Positions 1 to 8,197 of a stretch of DNA of 64,000 bases are shown piece by piece. The stretch's first letter is position 1, and the number at the start of each line of letters is the position of its first letter. The notes beneath the pieces are model-generated. The model saw only the letters and a list, made by a program, of their open reading frames with translations, made no database searches and was not told the DNA's origin. The stretch lies in the NCBI GenBank assembly GCA_965221815.1, contig OZ244915.1, positions 558,001-622,000 on the forward strand. The letters run 5' to 3'. Both the position numbers and the translations under genes were made by a program. This DNA comes from JAPOXR01 sp965221815 (lineage in GTDB: Bacteria > Pseudomonadota > Alphaproteobacteria > Rhodobacterales > Rhodobacteraceae).

Positions 1-1
1 T

Positions 2-550
2 GATGCGCATGGGGCCGATCACGCCATGCAATCCGACCTTGCGGAAAAAAGATACCCGAACGTCACCATCACCTGCGCCGGGCGCACCTGCCGAAACAAT
101 GTCGGGGGATGGGTCACGCAGACCATCCCTGTGGATCCAACGCTCACAGGCCGGGCCTTCTACACGCAGAAAGACAAGGTCATGGCCGCGCAGGCGGATT
201 ATGGCCTGGTTCTCTGGGATGGCCGCAGCACGGGATCCTTCAACAATGTGTGTGAACTGGTGCGGCTGGGCAAGTCAGCGCTTGTCTATGTCGCACCCCG
301 CAAGAGATTTTTCACTGTGAGAACGGCAGCCGATGCCGCGAATTTGCGGGAACACGATGCGTCTCTTCCGCTTTTTGACACTCACCCGGATGCAGGGGGT
401 CCGAACATACCGCCCATGACAGAGCCCGACACCGCCACAAAAGCTTCTGTGGCGACTGCCCGGCTGCGCAAAACAGACAGCGGTGGCCCCAGACTGCATC
501 CCATGTCGGAGATGGAATCGCAGACCCGCGTGACGGCAGGGCGGGCCTGA
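2..550 (+). CDS. SLOG-like nucleotide-binding protein, 5' end cut by window
   Basis: Reading in frame from base 2 gives protein continuing from before the window; the methionine at base 26 lies inside a conserved stretch (GADHAMQSDLAEKRYPNVTI), so it is not the start. The block around bases 180-310 (KDKVMAAQADYGLVLWDG, then a glycine and asparagine-rich turn and VYVAPRKRFFTV) matches the C-terminal half of small SLOG/Rossmann proteins often found near defence or nucleotide-signalling genes. The last ~75 residues are proline- and threonine-rich and do not look like the family, so the tail may be frame-shifted. Function is inferred only from the fold family; no partner gene is visible. Confidence 0.5.
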   Translation, partial: DAHGADHAMQSDLAEKRYPNVTITCAGRTCRNNVGGWVTQTIPVDPTLTGRAFYTQKDKVMAAQADYGLVLWDGRSTGSFNNVCELVRLGKSALVYVAPRKRFFTVRTAADAANLREHDASLPLFDTHPDAGGPNIPPMTEPDTATKASVATARLRKTDSGGPRLHPMSEMESQTRVTAGRA

Positions 551-960
551 CTGTTAAAACCCGTCTCCTCAAGCCCCGCGGTGCCGTGTTTCGAAACGTC
601 GTCTTTCCTGTGTCCCCGGTGCAGGATTCCGTTCTCTTTCTGGAACCGTCCGACCGCCCCGGCCGAGATCCGCCGGAAGGTCACAGAGATCAGTTCCCGG
701 TCTGTGTTCAAACCTTCAAAAAGGCCGCCGACCTCTTCGGCGTCAGGTCCGAAAACATGCTTTTGCAGGGCGATTCTCTCCCATTTGGCCAAATCACCGG
801 TTCCTGTCATTTCCGATCCCACGCCCAACGTGCTGGTGATGGTGAATTGTCCTTCACGATCCATATATGAAGCGCCGCCCTGACTGATCCGCCCCCGCTC
901 TTCAATGTTTGAAATCGTGTCGGTTACTTGCCCACTGCCGAAATTCAGCGTGAGAGACAT
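382..960 (-). CDS. Unrecognised protein, possibly decayed
   Basis: I do not recognise this family. The start at 960 is preceded by GGAG seven bases upstream, a good ribosome site. Residues 1-110 (starting MSLTLNFGSGQVTDTISNIE) have a convincing composition with alternating polar and hydrophobic residues typical of beta-rich proteins. From about residue 110 onward the composition becomes disordered and the frame overlaps the end of the SLOG-like gene on the other strand, so the true gene may end near base 600 after a lost frame. The overlap with a better supported gene lowers confidence. Confidence 0.3.
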   Translation of the reverse strand: MSLTLNFGSGQVTDTISNIEERGRISQGGASYMDREGQFTITSTLGVGSEMTGTGDLAKWERIALQKHVFGPDAEEVGGLFEGLNTDRELISVTFRRISAGAVGRFQKENGILHRGHRKDDVSKHGTAGLEETGFNSQARPAVTRVCDSISDMGCSLGPPLSVLRSRAVATEAFVAVSGSVMGGMFGPPASG

Positions 961-1071
961 CTTGTCACTCCGCATGAACCGGATGATGGCGTCTCGCGGA
1001 CCATGGTGTCGCGGTCGGGAATACGACGGGCGCGGCATTGACGCATGCTCAAGACAATCAGGTGAATGACA

Positions 1072-1311
1072 AAAATGAACCTCTCTGATCAATGGAATGT
1101 ATTTATGGACGCCCGCAAGTCTTCACCTGTACCGGTTGACGAGATTCCGGGGAAGCTCGGCATTGGGTTCAAAGAGGCGTTTCTGCCCGATGGAATCTCC
1201 GGCATGCTTGAACGTTCTGAATTCCGTTTTGCCATCACCATTAATGCACCCGATTCAATGACGCGGCGACAATCGCGTAAGGCGCGGTGGAGACCCTCTG
1301 TGTTCGAGTAA
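1072..1311 (+). pseudogene. Truncated ImmA/IrrE-family metallopeptidase, N-terminal fragment
   Basis: The translation begins MKMNLSDQ-like (in-frame methionines at 1066 and 1075) and contains PVPVDEIPGKLGIGFKEAFL followed by DGISGMLER and ITINAPDSMTRRQS. This is the usual N-terminal region of ImmA/IrrE-type peptidases, which normally runs on into a zinc-binding HELGH motif. Here the reading frame leaves the family right after TRRQS, about ten codons before the expected zinc motif, and the next bases lead into the long inverted repeat at 1313. The catalytic half is missing, so the product should be inactive. These peptidases usually pair with an XRE repressor, which is not visible here. Confidence 0.55.
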
Positions 1312-1312
1312 A

Positions 1313-1556
1313 GGGGCATCGTAGAGTTTGTATGTTCAGTTCCGTTAAGGAGCAACACAGCAAGAGCACCGGTTCCCCGTGACAATTGAAACGGGATGTC
1401 GTCATCAAGATGGAGTGTCTGTGATATCCCGATGAATCCGTGATGAGGCCCTTGTGGTCATCCCGGAGCTTTCCGCATCACCCGACAACAACTGTCCATT
1501 CTCCGCCCCTTTTCTCTGTTTCCGCGTTTCTGCCCACCACCCACAAATCTCTGTCC
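1313..1556 (+). repeat. Left arm of ~244-bp inverted repeat (porin leader copy)
   Basis: This arm pairs as an inverted copy with 1824-2066, with a few mismatches. Its inner part, 1381-1568, is also a direct copy of the 188-bp leader that precedes porin copy C (29548-29735). The match to the leader stops just after CCTTGACAT, where the porin start would be expected; instead the sequence turns AT-rich. The arm abuts the truncated ImmA/IrrE gene. Confidence 0.85.
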
Positions 1557-1823
1557 ATTCCTTGACATCAACGGCCTTAAATAAGGGGGCTTATATATTT
1601 AACTCCCCGAACGACTACATATTCTATTATCAATCCCTCATAACCACTACTTATAGTATGATGGGTGGTCAGGTATATAATCCCCATATATTTGGTCCCT
1701 GAAGCCTTGAGTGCAACGATCTGAGGGGTGTCGGAACCGGCCGACATCACCCTGTGACGGGCATAGCAAAAGCCAAAGTCATATGTGCCCCCTCACATCG
1801 CTGTGGAACCCCACAGCGTCTGT
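1557..1823. other. AT-rich spacer between inverted repeat arms
   Basis: This 267-bp spacer is much richer in A and T than its surroundings (for example TTATATATTTAACTCC near 1592 and GGTATATAATCCCCATATA near 1671). I see no convincing gene in it. It contains promoter-like TTGACA at 1563 followed by TTAAAT after about ten bases, which is too short a spacing for a standard promoter. Confidence 0.5.
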
Positions 1824-2066
1824 GTCCGTGATTTGTGGGTGATGGGCAGAAACGCGGAACCAAAGAAAAGGGGCGGAGAATTGACAGTTGTTGTCGGGTG
1901 ATGCGGAAAGCTCCGGGATGGCCAAAAAGACCGCATCACGGATTCATCGGGATATCACAGACACTCCATCTTGATGACGACATCCCGTTTCAATTGTCAC
2001 GGGGAACCGGCGCTCTTGCTGCGTTCCTCCTTAACGGAACTGAACATACAAACTCTACGATGCCCC
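1824..2066 (-). repeat. Right arm of ~244-bp inverted repeat
   Basis: Reverse complement of 1313-1556 with scattered substitutions, including both outer ends (GGGGCATCGTAGAG facing CTCTACGATGCCCC). It therefore carries a second porin leader facing left. The right outer edge is followed directly by about 95 bases without recognisable content and then the 3' end of the NADAR gene. Confidence 0.85.
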
Positions 2067-2162
2067 CTATCCCGGCCTGGCAGCCCACGCAGAAACCCGA
2101 ATGGCCGCCTGAATGGCCCTACACTTTGCGGGACTCTCCGAATATGGCAAGCGGACAAACGC

Positions 2163-2888
2163 TCAGGCGAAGCTGTGTTCCTCCTGAAGATCAAGCAAGG
2201 GCAGAGGTTGGACCTTGGGGCTGACACAGGGGGCGGTCGGCAGAAGGGAGGCGAAGTGATTGAAGTCCGCCGCCGCCTTCCGCAGTACCGATCCATCCTT
2301 GGCGCACGCCATCAGACTGCGGAATTCGGCAAAGGCCCGGGCCTGACAATTGATCTGCGTCCTTGGGTTGAACTTGATGTCTGTGAAGGCATCGAATTTA
2401 ACATTCTCATCGATCCACTCCGCGTGATCGACGAGACTGCGGATGTACAGCCAATCATAGAAGGCGCTGCGGGGTACCAGGGGGTACCGTGTGCCTTCCA
2501 GTTCAAAGCGAATGACATTCTCATTCTGAAACGCCCGGACAAATCTTTTGGCCGCGCGCGGCACCTGGGTCCAGAGATCGGGGAAGGGGCCACCGCTGTG
2601 CTCAAAGACCTTCGAACCTTGGTAGACGCTTTCGAGCGGATAGGTGCCTTTTTCGAGATTAATCTGGAGACTGAAAGCGCTGAGTCGCCGCCCGACCTTT
2701 TCTTCCGACTTTGACGAGATCTCAAGAATGCGCTTCAGGCCACTGGCCCGGGCTTTCGTATGCAGGGACCGAACATTTTTCTGCTTCTGGGTGACCGCGA
2801 ACCCTGGGGCCCAGCGAAACTCGAAGAGCCTCTCATCGACAAGGCTGTTGCCATCAAGGCAAGGAACGAAGACCGGTCGACTCGCCAT
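2163..2888 (-). CDS. NADAR-family protein, DarT1-associated antitoxin type
   Basis: The 241-residue product starts MASRPVFVPCLDGNSLVDER and contains FAVTQKQKNVRSLH, LERKTYPLES-like VYQGSKVFE, GGPFPDLW, AFYDWLYI and AFTDIKFNP. I recognise these as the NADAR-type antitoxin that accompanies DarT1 toxins. NADAR proteins are ADP-ribosyl hydrolases that remove ADP-ribose placed on guanosine of DNA by DarT. The frame is intact and of normal length. Its ATG overlaps the stop of the upstream gene (TGATG), so the two are translationally coupled, as expected for a toxin-antitoxin pair. Because the upstream toxin is only a remnant, this antitoxin is probably an orphan. Family assignment is from memory of motifs, not a search. 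Confidence 0.65.
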   Translation of the reverse strand: MASRPVFVPCLDGNSLVDERLFEFRWAPGFAVTQKQKNVRSLHTKARASGLKRILEISSKSEEKVGRRLSAFSLQINLEKGTYPLESVYQGSKVFEHSGGPFPDLWTQVPRAAKRFVRAFQNENVIRFELEGTRYPLVPRSAFYDWLYIRSLVDHAEWIDENVKFDAFTDIKFNPRTQINCQARAFAEFRSLMACAKDGSVLRKAAADFNHFASLLPTAPCVSPKVQPLPLLDLQEEHSFA

Positions 2889-3223
2889 CACATCACGCGA
2901 ACAATCAGGTCGCAGGGCACATGATCGGGCACGAGGGTTTCCCACTTTTTGACCATTTGCAGGCGTTGCTGAACGGCAGGATCCTTCCAGTCCGTCCGCT
3001 GGTACAGGACTTCGACATCCACCTTCCCGTGAGCCAAGGCGTCTGCAAGCGGCAGAATCTCGACTTCGGTTGCATTGGCGACGCCCAGGGCAATGCGCAC
3101 TCCGTCCCGCTTGAGGACATCCGATGCAATTCCGTTGTGACGCAAACGTGTAGCCAACTGCAAAACCCACGCCTTGTGCTCTTCACTTTCATGCGAATAA
3201 GAGACGAATACCGATGCAGCCAT
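2888..3223 (-). pseudogene. SEFIR head fused to DarT1-like tail, toxin remnant
   Basis: The 111-residue frame opens MAASVFVSYSHESEEHKAWV, the typical start of a SEFIR (TIR-related) domain, but only about 38 residues of that domain are present. It then passes into ALGVANATEVEILPLADALA and ends WETLVPDHVPCDLIVRVM. The ending resembles the C-terminus of DarT DNA ADP-ribosyltransferases (LVPD.VP..LI). The parts between, including the DarT NAD-binding region, are absent. The simplest reading is an in-frame deletion that joined a SEFIR gene to the end of a darT1 gene. An upstream methionine at 3271 is possible, but the start at 3223 gives the normal SEFIR beginning. Confidence 0.55.
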
Positions 3224-3319
3224 TCCGCAATTCCTTTTCTTTCTTCTTTCGCGTTGTTCCACTGCCGTCACGAAGAAGCTTAAGCTTCCGTTGATCGCCG
3301 TGGGTAGCTGCCCCGCCGA

Positions 3320-4327
3320 TTAGGCGGAAGGTCGAGCCAGCAGGTTCACGATCAGCCGGATCATGAGGTCCTTGCCAGCCGGTGCACTTTCAGCAATTAG
3401 CAGGGCCAGCGCCGTCAGCGCCTGGGGATTGAGCCCGTGGTCGATCCCCTCCTGCTTCAGGTAGAGCAAGAACAGCAGCGACCCAATGCGCTTGTTGCCG
3501 TCGGTGAAAGGGTGGTCCTTCACCACGAAATACAGCAGGTGCGCCGCCTTCTCCTCCCGGCTGCGGTAGAGCGGTTCGCCAAACATGGTTTGCTCGATAT
3601 TACCCAGGATGGCGGCCAGCGCGTCGCCGCGTGGACTGCCGAAGAGGGTCGAGGCCTGCTCACGGGTCATCAGATCACGCCGGAACTCCGTGATCGCGCC
3701 GATGGCTTGGTCGTGATCGAGCACGCCCGATGACGGCCCCGTTCCGGGCGGTGCCGGCAGCCGGTCCTCGTCGTATTCCAGCAGCAGGCGCCATGTATCG
3801 GCATAACCCGCGATCAAGTCCAGCACCGCCTGCCCGGTATCGTCCACCAAGGCTTGGTTGCTGAGCGTCCGCGCCAGCAGGTAGAGGGTCTCCCGCGCTT
3901 CCTGCAGGCCGCGCGCGGCTAACCGGCGCTCGTTCACGCTGAAACCTTGCACCAGATGACCGCGCAGCGTACGCGTCGCCCATTGGCGGAACCGCACGCC
4001 GCGCTTGGTGTTGACGCGGTAGCCGACCGAGATGATGGCGTCGAGATTGTAGTGCTTCAGCCGGCGCTGGACCCTCCGCCTGCCTTCGGTCTGAACTACC
4101 GAGAAATCCTCGGTAGTTGCTTTCTCCTCCAACTCGCCGCTCGAATAGACGTTTCTCAGATGGAGGCCGACATTATCGGCCGTGCTGTCGAACACTTCCG
4201 CCACCTGCCGCTGCGTCAGCCAGACCGTCTCCCGCTCAAGGCGCACGTCGACCCGCACCTCTCCGCCGGCGTCCTCGTACACCACGACCTCTCCGCCGGC
4301 CGCGCTCTCCGGCGTTTCGTTTCTCAT
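3320..4327 (-). CDS. RhuM/Fic fusion protein
   Basis: The product has two parts. Residues 1-115 carry a RhuM-type domain (RETVWLTQRQVAEVFDSTAD, then LKHYNLDAIISVGYRVNTK and GVRFRQWATRTL). The C-terminal part is a Fic domain whose active-site motif HPFTDGNKRIG lies near residue 272. Fic enzymes transfer AMP or related groups from nucleotides to protein hydroxyls. The full motif suggests an active enzyme. Such RhuM-Fic proteins occur in mobile and defence islands, often as toxins. The ATG at 4327 is preferred; an in-frame TTG at 4357 is the alternative. It stands alone, between the DarT1/NADAR remnant and a broken HU gene on the same strand. Confidence 0.8.
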   Translation of the reverse strand: MRNETPESAAGGEVVVYEDAGGEVRVDVRLERETVWLTQRQVAEVFDSTADNVGLHLRNVYSSGELEEKATTEDFSVVQTEGRRRVQRRLKHYNLDAIISVGYRVNTKRGVRFRQWATRTLRGHLVQGFSVNERRLAARGLQEARETLYLLARTLSNQALVDDTGQAVLDLIAGYADTWRLLLEYDEDRLPAPPGTGPSSGVLDHDQAIGAITEFRRDLMTREQASTLFGSPRGDALAAILGNIEQTMFGEPLYRSREEKAAHLLYFVVKDHPFTDGNKRIGSLLFLLYLKQEGIDHGLNPQALTALALLIAESAPAGKDLMIRLIVNLLARPSA

Positions 4328-4385
4328 CCCGTTTCGCGCACCGTCGACCGCCCGCAATTCCAGCGCATTTCGGCACGATCCGACA

Positions 4386-4672
4386 TCAACGCGCCCGCAG
4401 CCAGATCAGCGGGCACTTCAGCGGCTTGCCGGGCTTGAACGACACGCCGACCAACGGGTCGATTGCGATGCGTTCGCCGGTGCGCAGGTTCCTGCCTTCG
4501 CGGGCCGGCCGGCCCTTCCTGGAGAACCTGCCGAAGCCGGCGATGGAAACGTCCTTGCCCCTGGCCAGCGTCTTCGCGATAGCGTCAAACACGCACCGAC
4601 AGCGGTTTGGGCAGCCTGTTTCATGATACCCGCTTCGCCGGCTACACGCTCGATGATCTCTGCCTTCTTCAC
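4386..4672 (-). pseudogene. HU-family DNA-binding protein, frameshifted
   Basis: A GTG at 4672 opens a frame beginning VKKAEIIERVAGEAGIMKQ, the usual HU start. After AQTAVGA one base is missing, and the rest of HU continues in the next frame as VFDAIAKTLARGKDVSIAGF, GRFSRKGRPAREGRNLRTGE and FKPGKPLK. Joined, they give a nearly full-length HU of about 95 residues with an altered last dozen residues. HU bends and compacts DNA. With the single-base deletion no functional protein is expected unless the ribosome shifts frame. A paralogue elsewhere in the genome is likely. Confidence 0.8.
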
Positions 4673-4900
4673 CCTCTCGTTCTCCCGTTCTTGCGGATCA
4701 TTTCAGGCATAGCCTGTGAGCCGTTGCCGCCCTGTTGCGCCGCGATCGGGTTGTCGGAAACGCTGATCGGTCCGGCGCTCGATCCTTAGTCCTATCTGTC
4801 CGCCAGGTCAATCTCAGGCTCGTTCCTGACGCGCCCTTCGCCATCAAGAGGAGAGTTCCGGCCGTAAGTGGGGCGGCGGTCGGGCGTCCGGGGGAAGGTA

Positions 4901-4930
4901 GATCCCGATGGGCAGAGACTGACGGGTCAT
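4901..4930 (-). pseudogene. 5' stub of AAA-ATPase/PD-(D/E)XK gene
   Basis: Reverse-strand bases give MTRQSLPIGI, nine of ten residues identical to the start of the intact AAA-ATPase gene at 27961 (MTRQRLPIGI), and the upstream AGGCTGGCCCC leader is also shared. The match ends there and the frame reads proline-rich nonsense. It marks the edge of a segment shared between the porin A and porin B loci. Confidence 0.7.
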
Positions 4931-5257
4931 GGGGCCAGCCTCCCGTGATCAATTTTGTCCGCGAGAGTCCAAACGGCGATGATGAGCCCATCGCGGGACA
5001 GTCTCCTCCCCCTTTACGCTGCCCGTTTGCCTTTGACCAGTTCATGACGCGTCCAGCATGGATCCATACCGCATACCCAGCACGACCTGACACTCCAGGA
5101 ATTGACCCCCATGTCGTGATCCCCCGGTTTGAGATGTCAACACAGAAAACTGTTGTCGTGTTGACATGATCGAACGCCCCACTCTCCCCTGACTTTCGTG
5201 CGGGTGTCCGTCGCTGTGGCTCTGCGTCCGTTCCTTGACATAATAGGACAGAAACAC
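4931..5257 (+). repeat. Porin A leader, shared with porin B
   Basis: This intergenic stretch is an inverted relative of 27635-27960, with substitutions and small indels. It separates porin A from the AAA-ATPase stub just as the other copy separates porin B from the intact ATPase gene. It ends in TTGACATAATAGGACAG, whose AGGA serves as the ribosome site of the porin gene. Confidence 0.75.
5134..5167. promoter_or_regulatory. Inverted repeat ATGTCAACAC-14-GTGTTGACAT, candidate operator
   Basis: Perfect 10-bp arms (5134-5143 and 5158-5167) are separated by 14 bases. The same arms with the same 14-base spacing, but a different spacer sequence, occur at the porin B locus (27725-27758). Conservation of arms and spacing while the spacer changes suggests a protein-binding site or RNA hairpin rather than chance. 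Each arm contains TTGACA, reading outward. Confidence 0.5.
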
Positions 5258-5894
5258 ATGAGAAAACTCTCTCTACTTGCCGCCGCCGCAATGGTGGCAG
5301 GCGGCAGTGCTTTCGCGATGGATGGCGGTGGCGTCTCCATCAGCGGGGAAGCGAACTTCGGGGTGAAGTTCAAGGAAAACGATGGCGGTGCCAACGATCC
5401 CAATGAACTGCAATTCCACCATGAATTTGATATCAAGTTCTCCGCTTCGGGAACCACCGATGGCGGCATTGGCTTCGGCGGAAGTGTCAGCATCGATAAC
5501 CGGGAAAGTGTATCGCTGGCAAAAACCCCTGCCACGGCTGCGGTTCCCGCAAGAAAAGTGACAGCGGGCTTTGCGATTGTGACAGCAGATCAGGCTACTA
5601 ATGATAATGCCGCATCCCGTATTGTAATAGGTGACTACGCAATTCAAGGATTGGGAACTGGGGCCGGAACACTCGGCGATAAAGTCTTCAAACGTCCGGA
5701 CGGTATAACCGTAAGTGATATCCTTTACCTGCAATACGATGCGGCCGGTAAAAATGTTATCGGCATTGGCAAAATTGATATTATTCCCGGTACTGGCGGC
5801 GATGCTGCAGCAGCAACACTCGTAGCACAGCAAGAAGCACTCAAAAAACTTGGTTGGCGTCTTGAACCAGCCCAGGATCCAGACGGGACTCCTA

Positions 5895-7107
5895 GTGTTT
5901 TGCCTCATACAGATAGTTCCATATCCTGCAACCGTCGGTGGCCCCGCTTCCAGGATGCGACGAGATCCTCGGGGTCCCGGCGCCAGCGGAACGGGTGGGC
6001 CTCATGGGCATTGTGGTGGGCGATGTAGTCTTCTACCGCTGTGATGCACGCGTCAAGGGAATTGAAGATGGCATGCTTGAGTCTCTGTCGGGCCAGTTTC
6101 GAGAAGAAGCCCTCGACGGCGTTCATCCACGAGGCCGATGTCGGTGTGAAGTGGAAGGTCCAGTGCGGGTGGTCGGCAAGCCAGGCATGCACGTGCGCCG
6201 ACTTGTGGGCGGACAGGTTGTCAAGGATGACATGGACCGCCATCGTGGGGTCGAGGTCCGCCGCCACATGATCGAGGAACGCACAGAAATCCGCGGAGCG
6301 GTGGCGCTCGGTCATCTTTCCGACCACCTTGCCAGTGGCGACATCGAGGGCCGCCAGCAACGTGGTGGTGCCGTTCCGTTTGTAATCATGCGTGCGGGTT
6401 GTCGGGTGACCCGGGGCGGGCGGCAGGGGTGTCTGGGTGCGGCCGAGGGCCTGGATCTGGGTCTTTTCATCCACCGAGAGGACCACGGCGTGATCCGGTG
6501 GGTTCATGTACAGTCCGATGACATCGTGGGCCTTGATGCCGAACCGGGGATCGTTCGAGACCTTGAAGGTCTTGACCTGATGGGGCCGCAGGCCATGGCG
6601 CTGCAGGATCCGGTGCACGGTGGTGGCCGTCAGGCCCCCGACCGCTGTGGCCAGGGCCTTGAGGGTCCAGTGGCTGCGGTTGGGCGGGGGTGGCGACATC
6701 GCCAGATCGATGACGGCCTGGATCCGGTCGGCGGGAATGGGTGTCTTGCCCGGCGGCCGGGTGGCATCGCGCAGGAGACCGTCGACACCCTCGGAAAGGA
6801 AACGGTCCCACCAGCGCCAGACGGTGGGTTTCGAGAGGCCTGTCTGCCGCATGGTCTCGACGAGGCCACAGCCGTCCCCGAGGGCGAGGATGATGCGGGC
6901 CCGCCAGACATGCTTCTGAGGGCTCTGGGGGTGGCTGACGATGTGCTCGAGGCGTGTGCGATCGGTGTCTGGCAGCCGGATCTCCGGCCGTGTCGATGTC
7001 CTGCCCATGGGTCTGTCTCCTGCCTTGGTGTTGGCCGCGGGCTCGCGGCGGCAGGATGATACCATGATGTGGGGCAGGAATAGAATCCTTTGTTTGTTAT
7101 TATACAC
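5895..7107 (-). mobile_element. IS630-family insertion sequence, copy 1 (1,213 bp)
   Basis: The element is flanked by a duplicated TA (5893-5894 and 7108-7109), the signature target of the IS630/mariner group. The ends begin GTGT on both sides with an imperfect inverted repeat of about 30 bp. It encodes one transposase. The copy at 53647-54859 has the same length and encodes an identical protein in the same orientation, which indicates recent movement. Confidence 0.9.
5905..7008 (-). CDS. IS630-family transposase
   Basis: The 367-residue protein has N-terminal helix-turn-helix domains (VETMRQTGLSKPTVWRWWDR) and a C-terminal DDE nuclease domain: VVLSVDEKTQIQAL carries the first acidic residue, VHVILDNLSAHKS the second, and TPTSASWMNAVEGFFSKL the glutamate. 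I chose the start at 7008 because AGGAGA precedes it by eight bases; upstream in-frame codons run to 7113 and cross the element end, so they cannot be native. The enzyme cuts and pastes the element at TA sites. All three catalytic acids are present, so it is probably active. Confidence 0.92.
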   Translation of the reverse strand: MGRTSTRPEIRLPDTDRTRLEHIVSHPQSPQKHVWRARIILALGDGCGLVETMRQTGLSKPTVWRWWDRFLSEGVDGLLRDATRPPGKTPIPADRIQAVIDLAMSPPPPNRSHWTLKALATAVGGLTATTVHRILQRHGLRPHQVKTFKVSNDPRFGIKAHDVIGLYMNPPDHAVVLSVDEKTQIQALGRTQTPLPPAPGHPTTRTHDYKRNGTTTLLAALDVATGKVVGKMTERHRSADFCAFLDHVAADLDPTMAVHVILDNLSAHKSAHVHAWLADHPHWTFHFTPTSASWMNAVEGFFSKLARQRLKHAIFNSLDACITAVEDYIAHHNAHEAHPFRWRRDPEDLVASWKRGHRRLQDMELSV

Positions 7108-8041
7108 TAGCAATGGCGACGAAATACCAGCAACGCTCTACCAAATTGGACCAAGCACGGTGAACTGGCCCCCAGCAGAGGCAGCAAAAGCTTCAACTGT
7201 CTCACTTGGGCCCAAAGACACCCATAAAGTTGATAACCATGCCGAAGTCTATATCTCGATGGATATGCACAAACTCACGATTGGCACTGATCTAGATCGG
7301 GCAGACCAGTTGGCCGGCGGTCTGGCTGACCCCGGCTTTGACGGCATTGGTATTGACGATGTGGCCGAAGCTGTTTGGGGCAAAACCGCGCGAGATGTGC
7401 GATACGACGGCGATTTTGGAGTTGCCAAAGTTGCCCTGACCTATGGCGATAATAAAGGCGACGCTGAATGGGCCGCTGGGTTTAGTTTCGATGTCGCCCC
7501 CGTCACAATGGGAGCAGGCTTTGACAGCAATGGCGTCATGTCCATCGGTTTGGGTTTCACACAAGGGCAAATTGGTATGAAAGCCCTCTATTCGACTGAC
7601 AGCGACAGCAACGAAGACGACAATGAAGCTTCAAAAATTACTGCTGCCGGTTCCAACTCCAAAGCCATTGATGTCGAAAGATCCAATGCCCCCGATCTGA
7701 AAAACCAGGCGATGGGGGTCGAACTCAACTATCAAATGTCCGAGGACACTTCTTTGCTTATAGTGGCAGCGCAACATAAATCGGATAGTGCAGCTGCGTA
7801 TTATGACACCGCAGCAGGTGGTGCACTGGTTGAAGGCACAGCAGATGAGGGGCAGACCGGCTATAAACAGAAGTGGGTCAAAACCTCCACCACCAAAGAC
7901 GCCTTTGGTGTCGGCTTCTCCCACGATCTGGGCGGCGGTGCGACCCTGAAAGCCGGCGCGGGCTCAGTCGACAGTAACGCGGTGGCCGATCTCGGTATCA
8001 CCATGAAGTTCTGACCCCTGGTCAGGTAACAGGAATTGAGG

Positions 8042-8065
8042 GGGCGGCTTCGGCCGCCCTTTTTC
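8042..8065 (+). terminator. Rho-independent terminator of porin A
   Basis: A GC-rich stem GGGCGGC/GCCGCCC with a TTCG tetraloop is followed by a run of T residues, 27 bases after the porin stop codon. Porin C has a near-identical structure at 31502-31527, and porin B has a related one. Confidence 0.9.
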
Positions 8066-8197
8066 TGTAAAGGTGGGTGAGCGAGGGATTTCTGACCTTT
8101 CATTCCATTTCTCCAATCTCCCACACCACTATCTCAGATTTTCATATGTTGTTTGATTAGAGACAGAGATTTGTTATCAATGAACAGCTGTGTTCTA

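Larger units (their letters stand above)
5258..8014 (+). pseudogene. Outer-membrane porin copy A, split by IS630 element
   Basis: The start MRKLSLLAAAAMVAGGSAFA is a signal peptide identical to that of copies B and C, followed by MDGGGVSISGEANFGVKF. The N-terminal part runs to 5894, the IS630 element occupies 5895-7107, and the gene resumes at 7110 as SNGDEIPATLYQ and ends with phenylalanine at 8014, as outer-membrane barrels do. Removing the element and one TA restores one open frame of 513 residues, so the insertion is the only visible lesion. The break falls in the segment (about residues 85-260) that differs most between the three copies. The downstream VDNHAEVYISMDMHKLTIG block matches the other copies closely. 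Proposed role: general diffusion porin in the outer membrane. Confidence 0.85.

Noticed and set aside
1971..2714. 247-codon forward frame over the NADAR gene
   Set aside because: The reverse strand shows NADAR motifs and coupling to the upstream remnant; the forward frame begins inside the inverted repeat.
5938..7059. 373-codon forward frame opposite the IS630 transposase (also at 53690-54811)
   Set aside because: It is antisense to the transposase with DDE motifs; its presence in both IS copies only reflects their identity.
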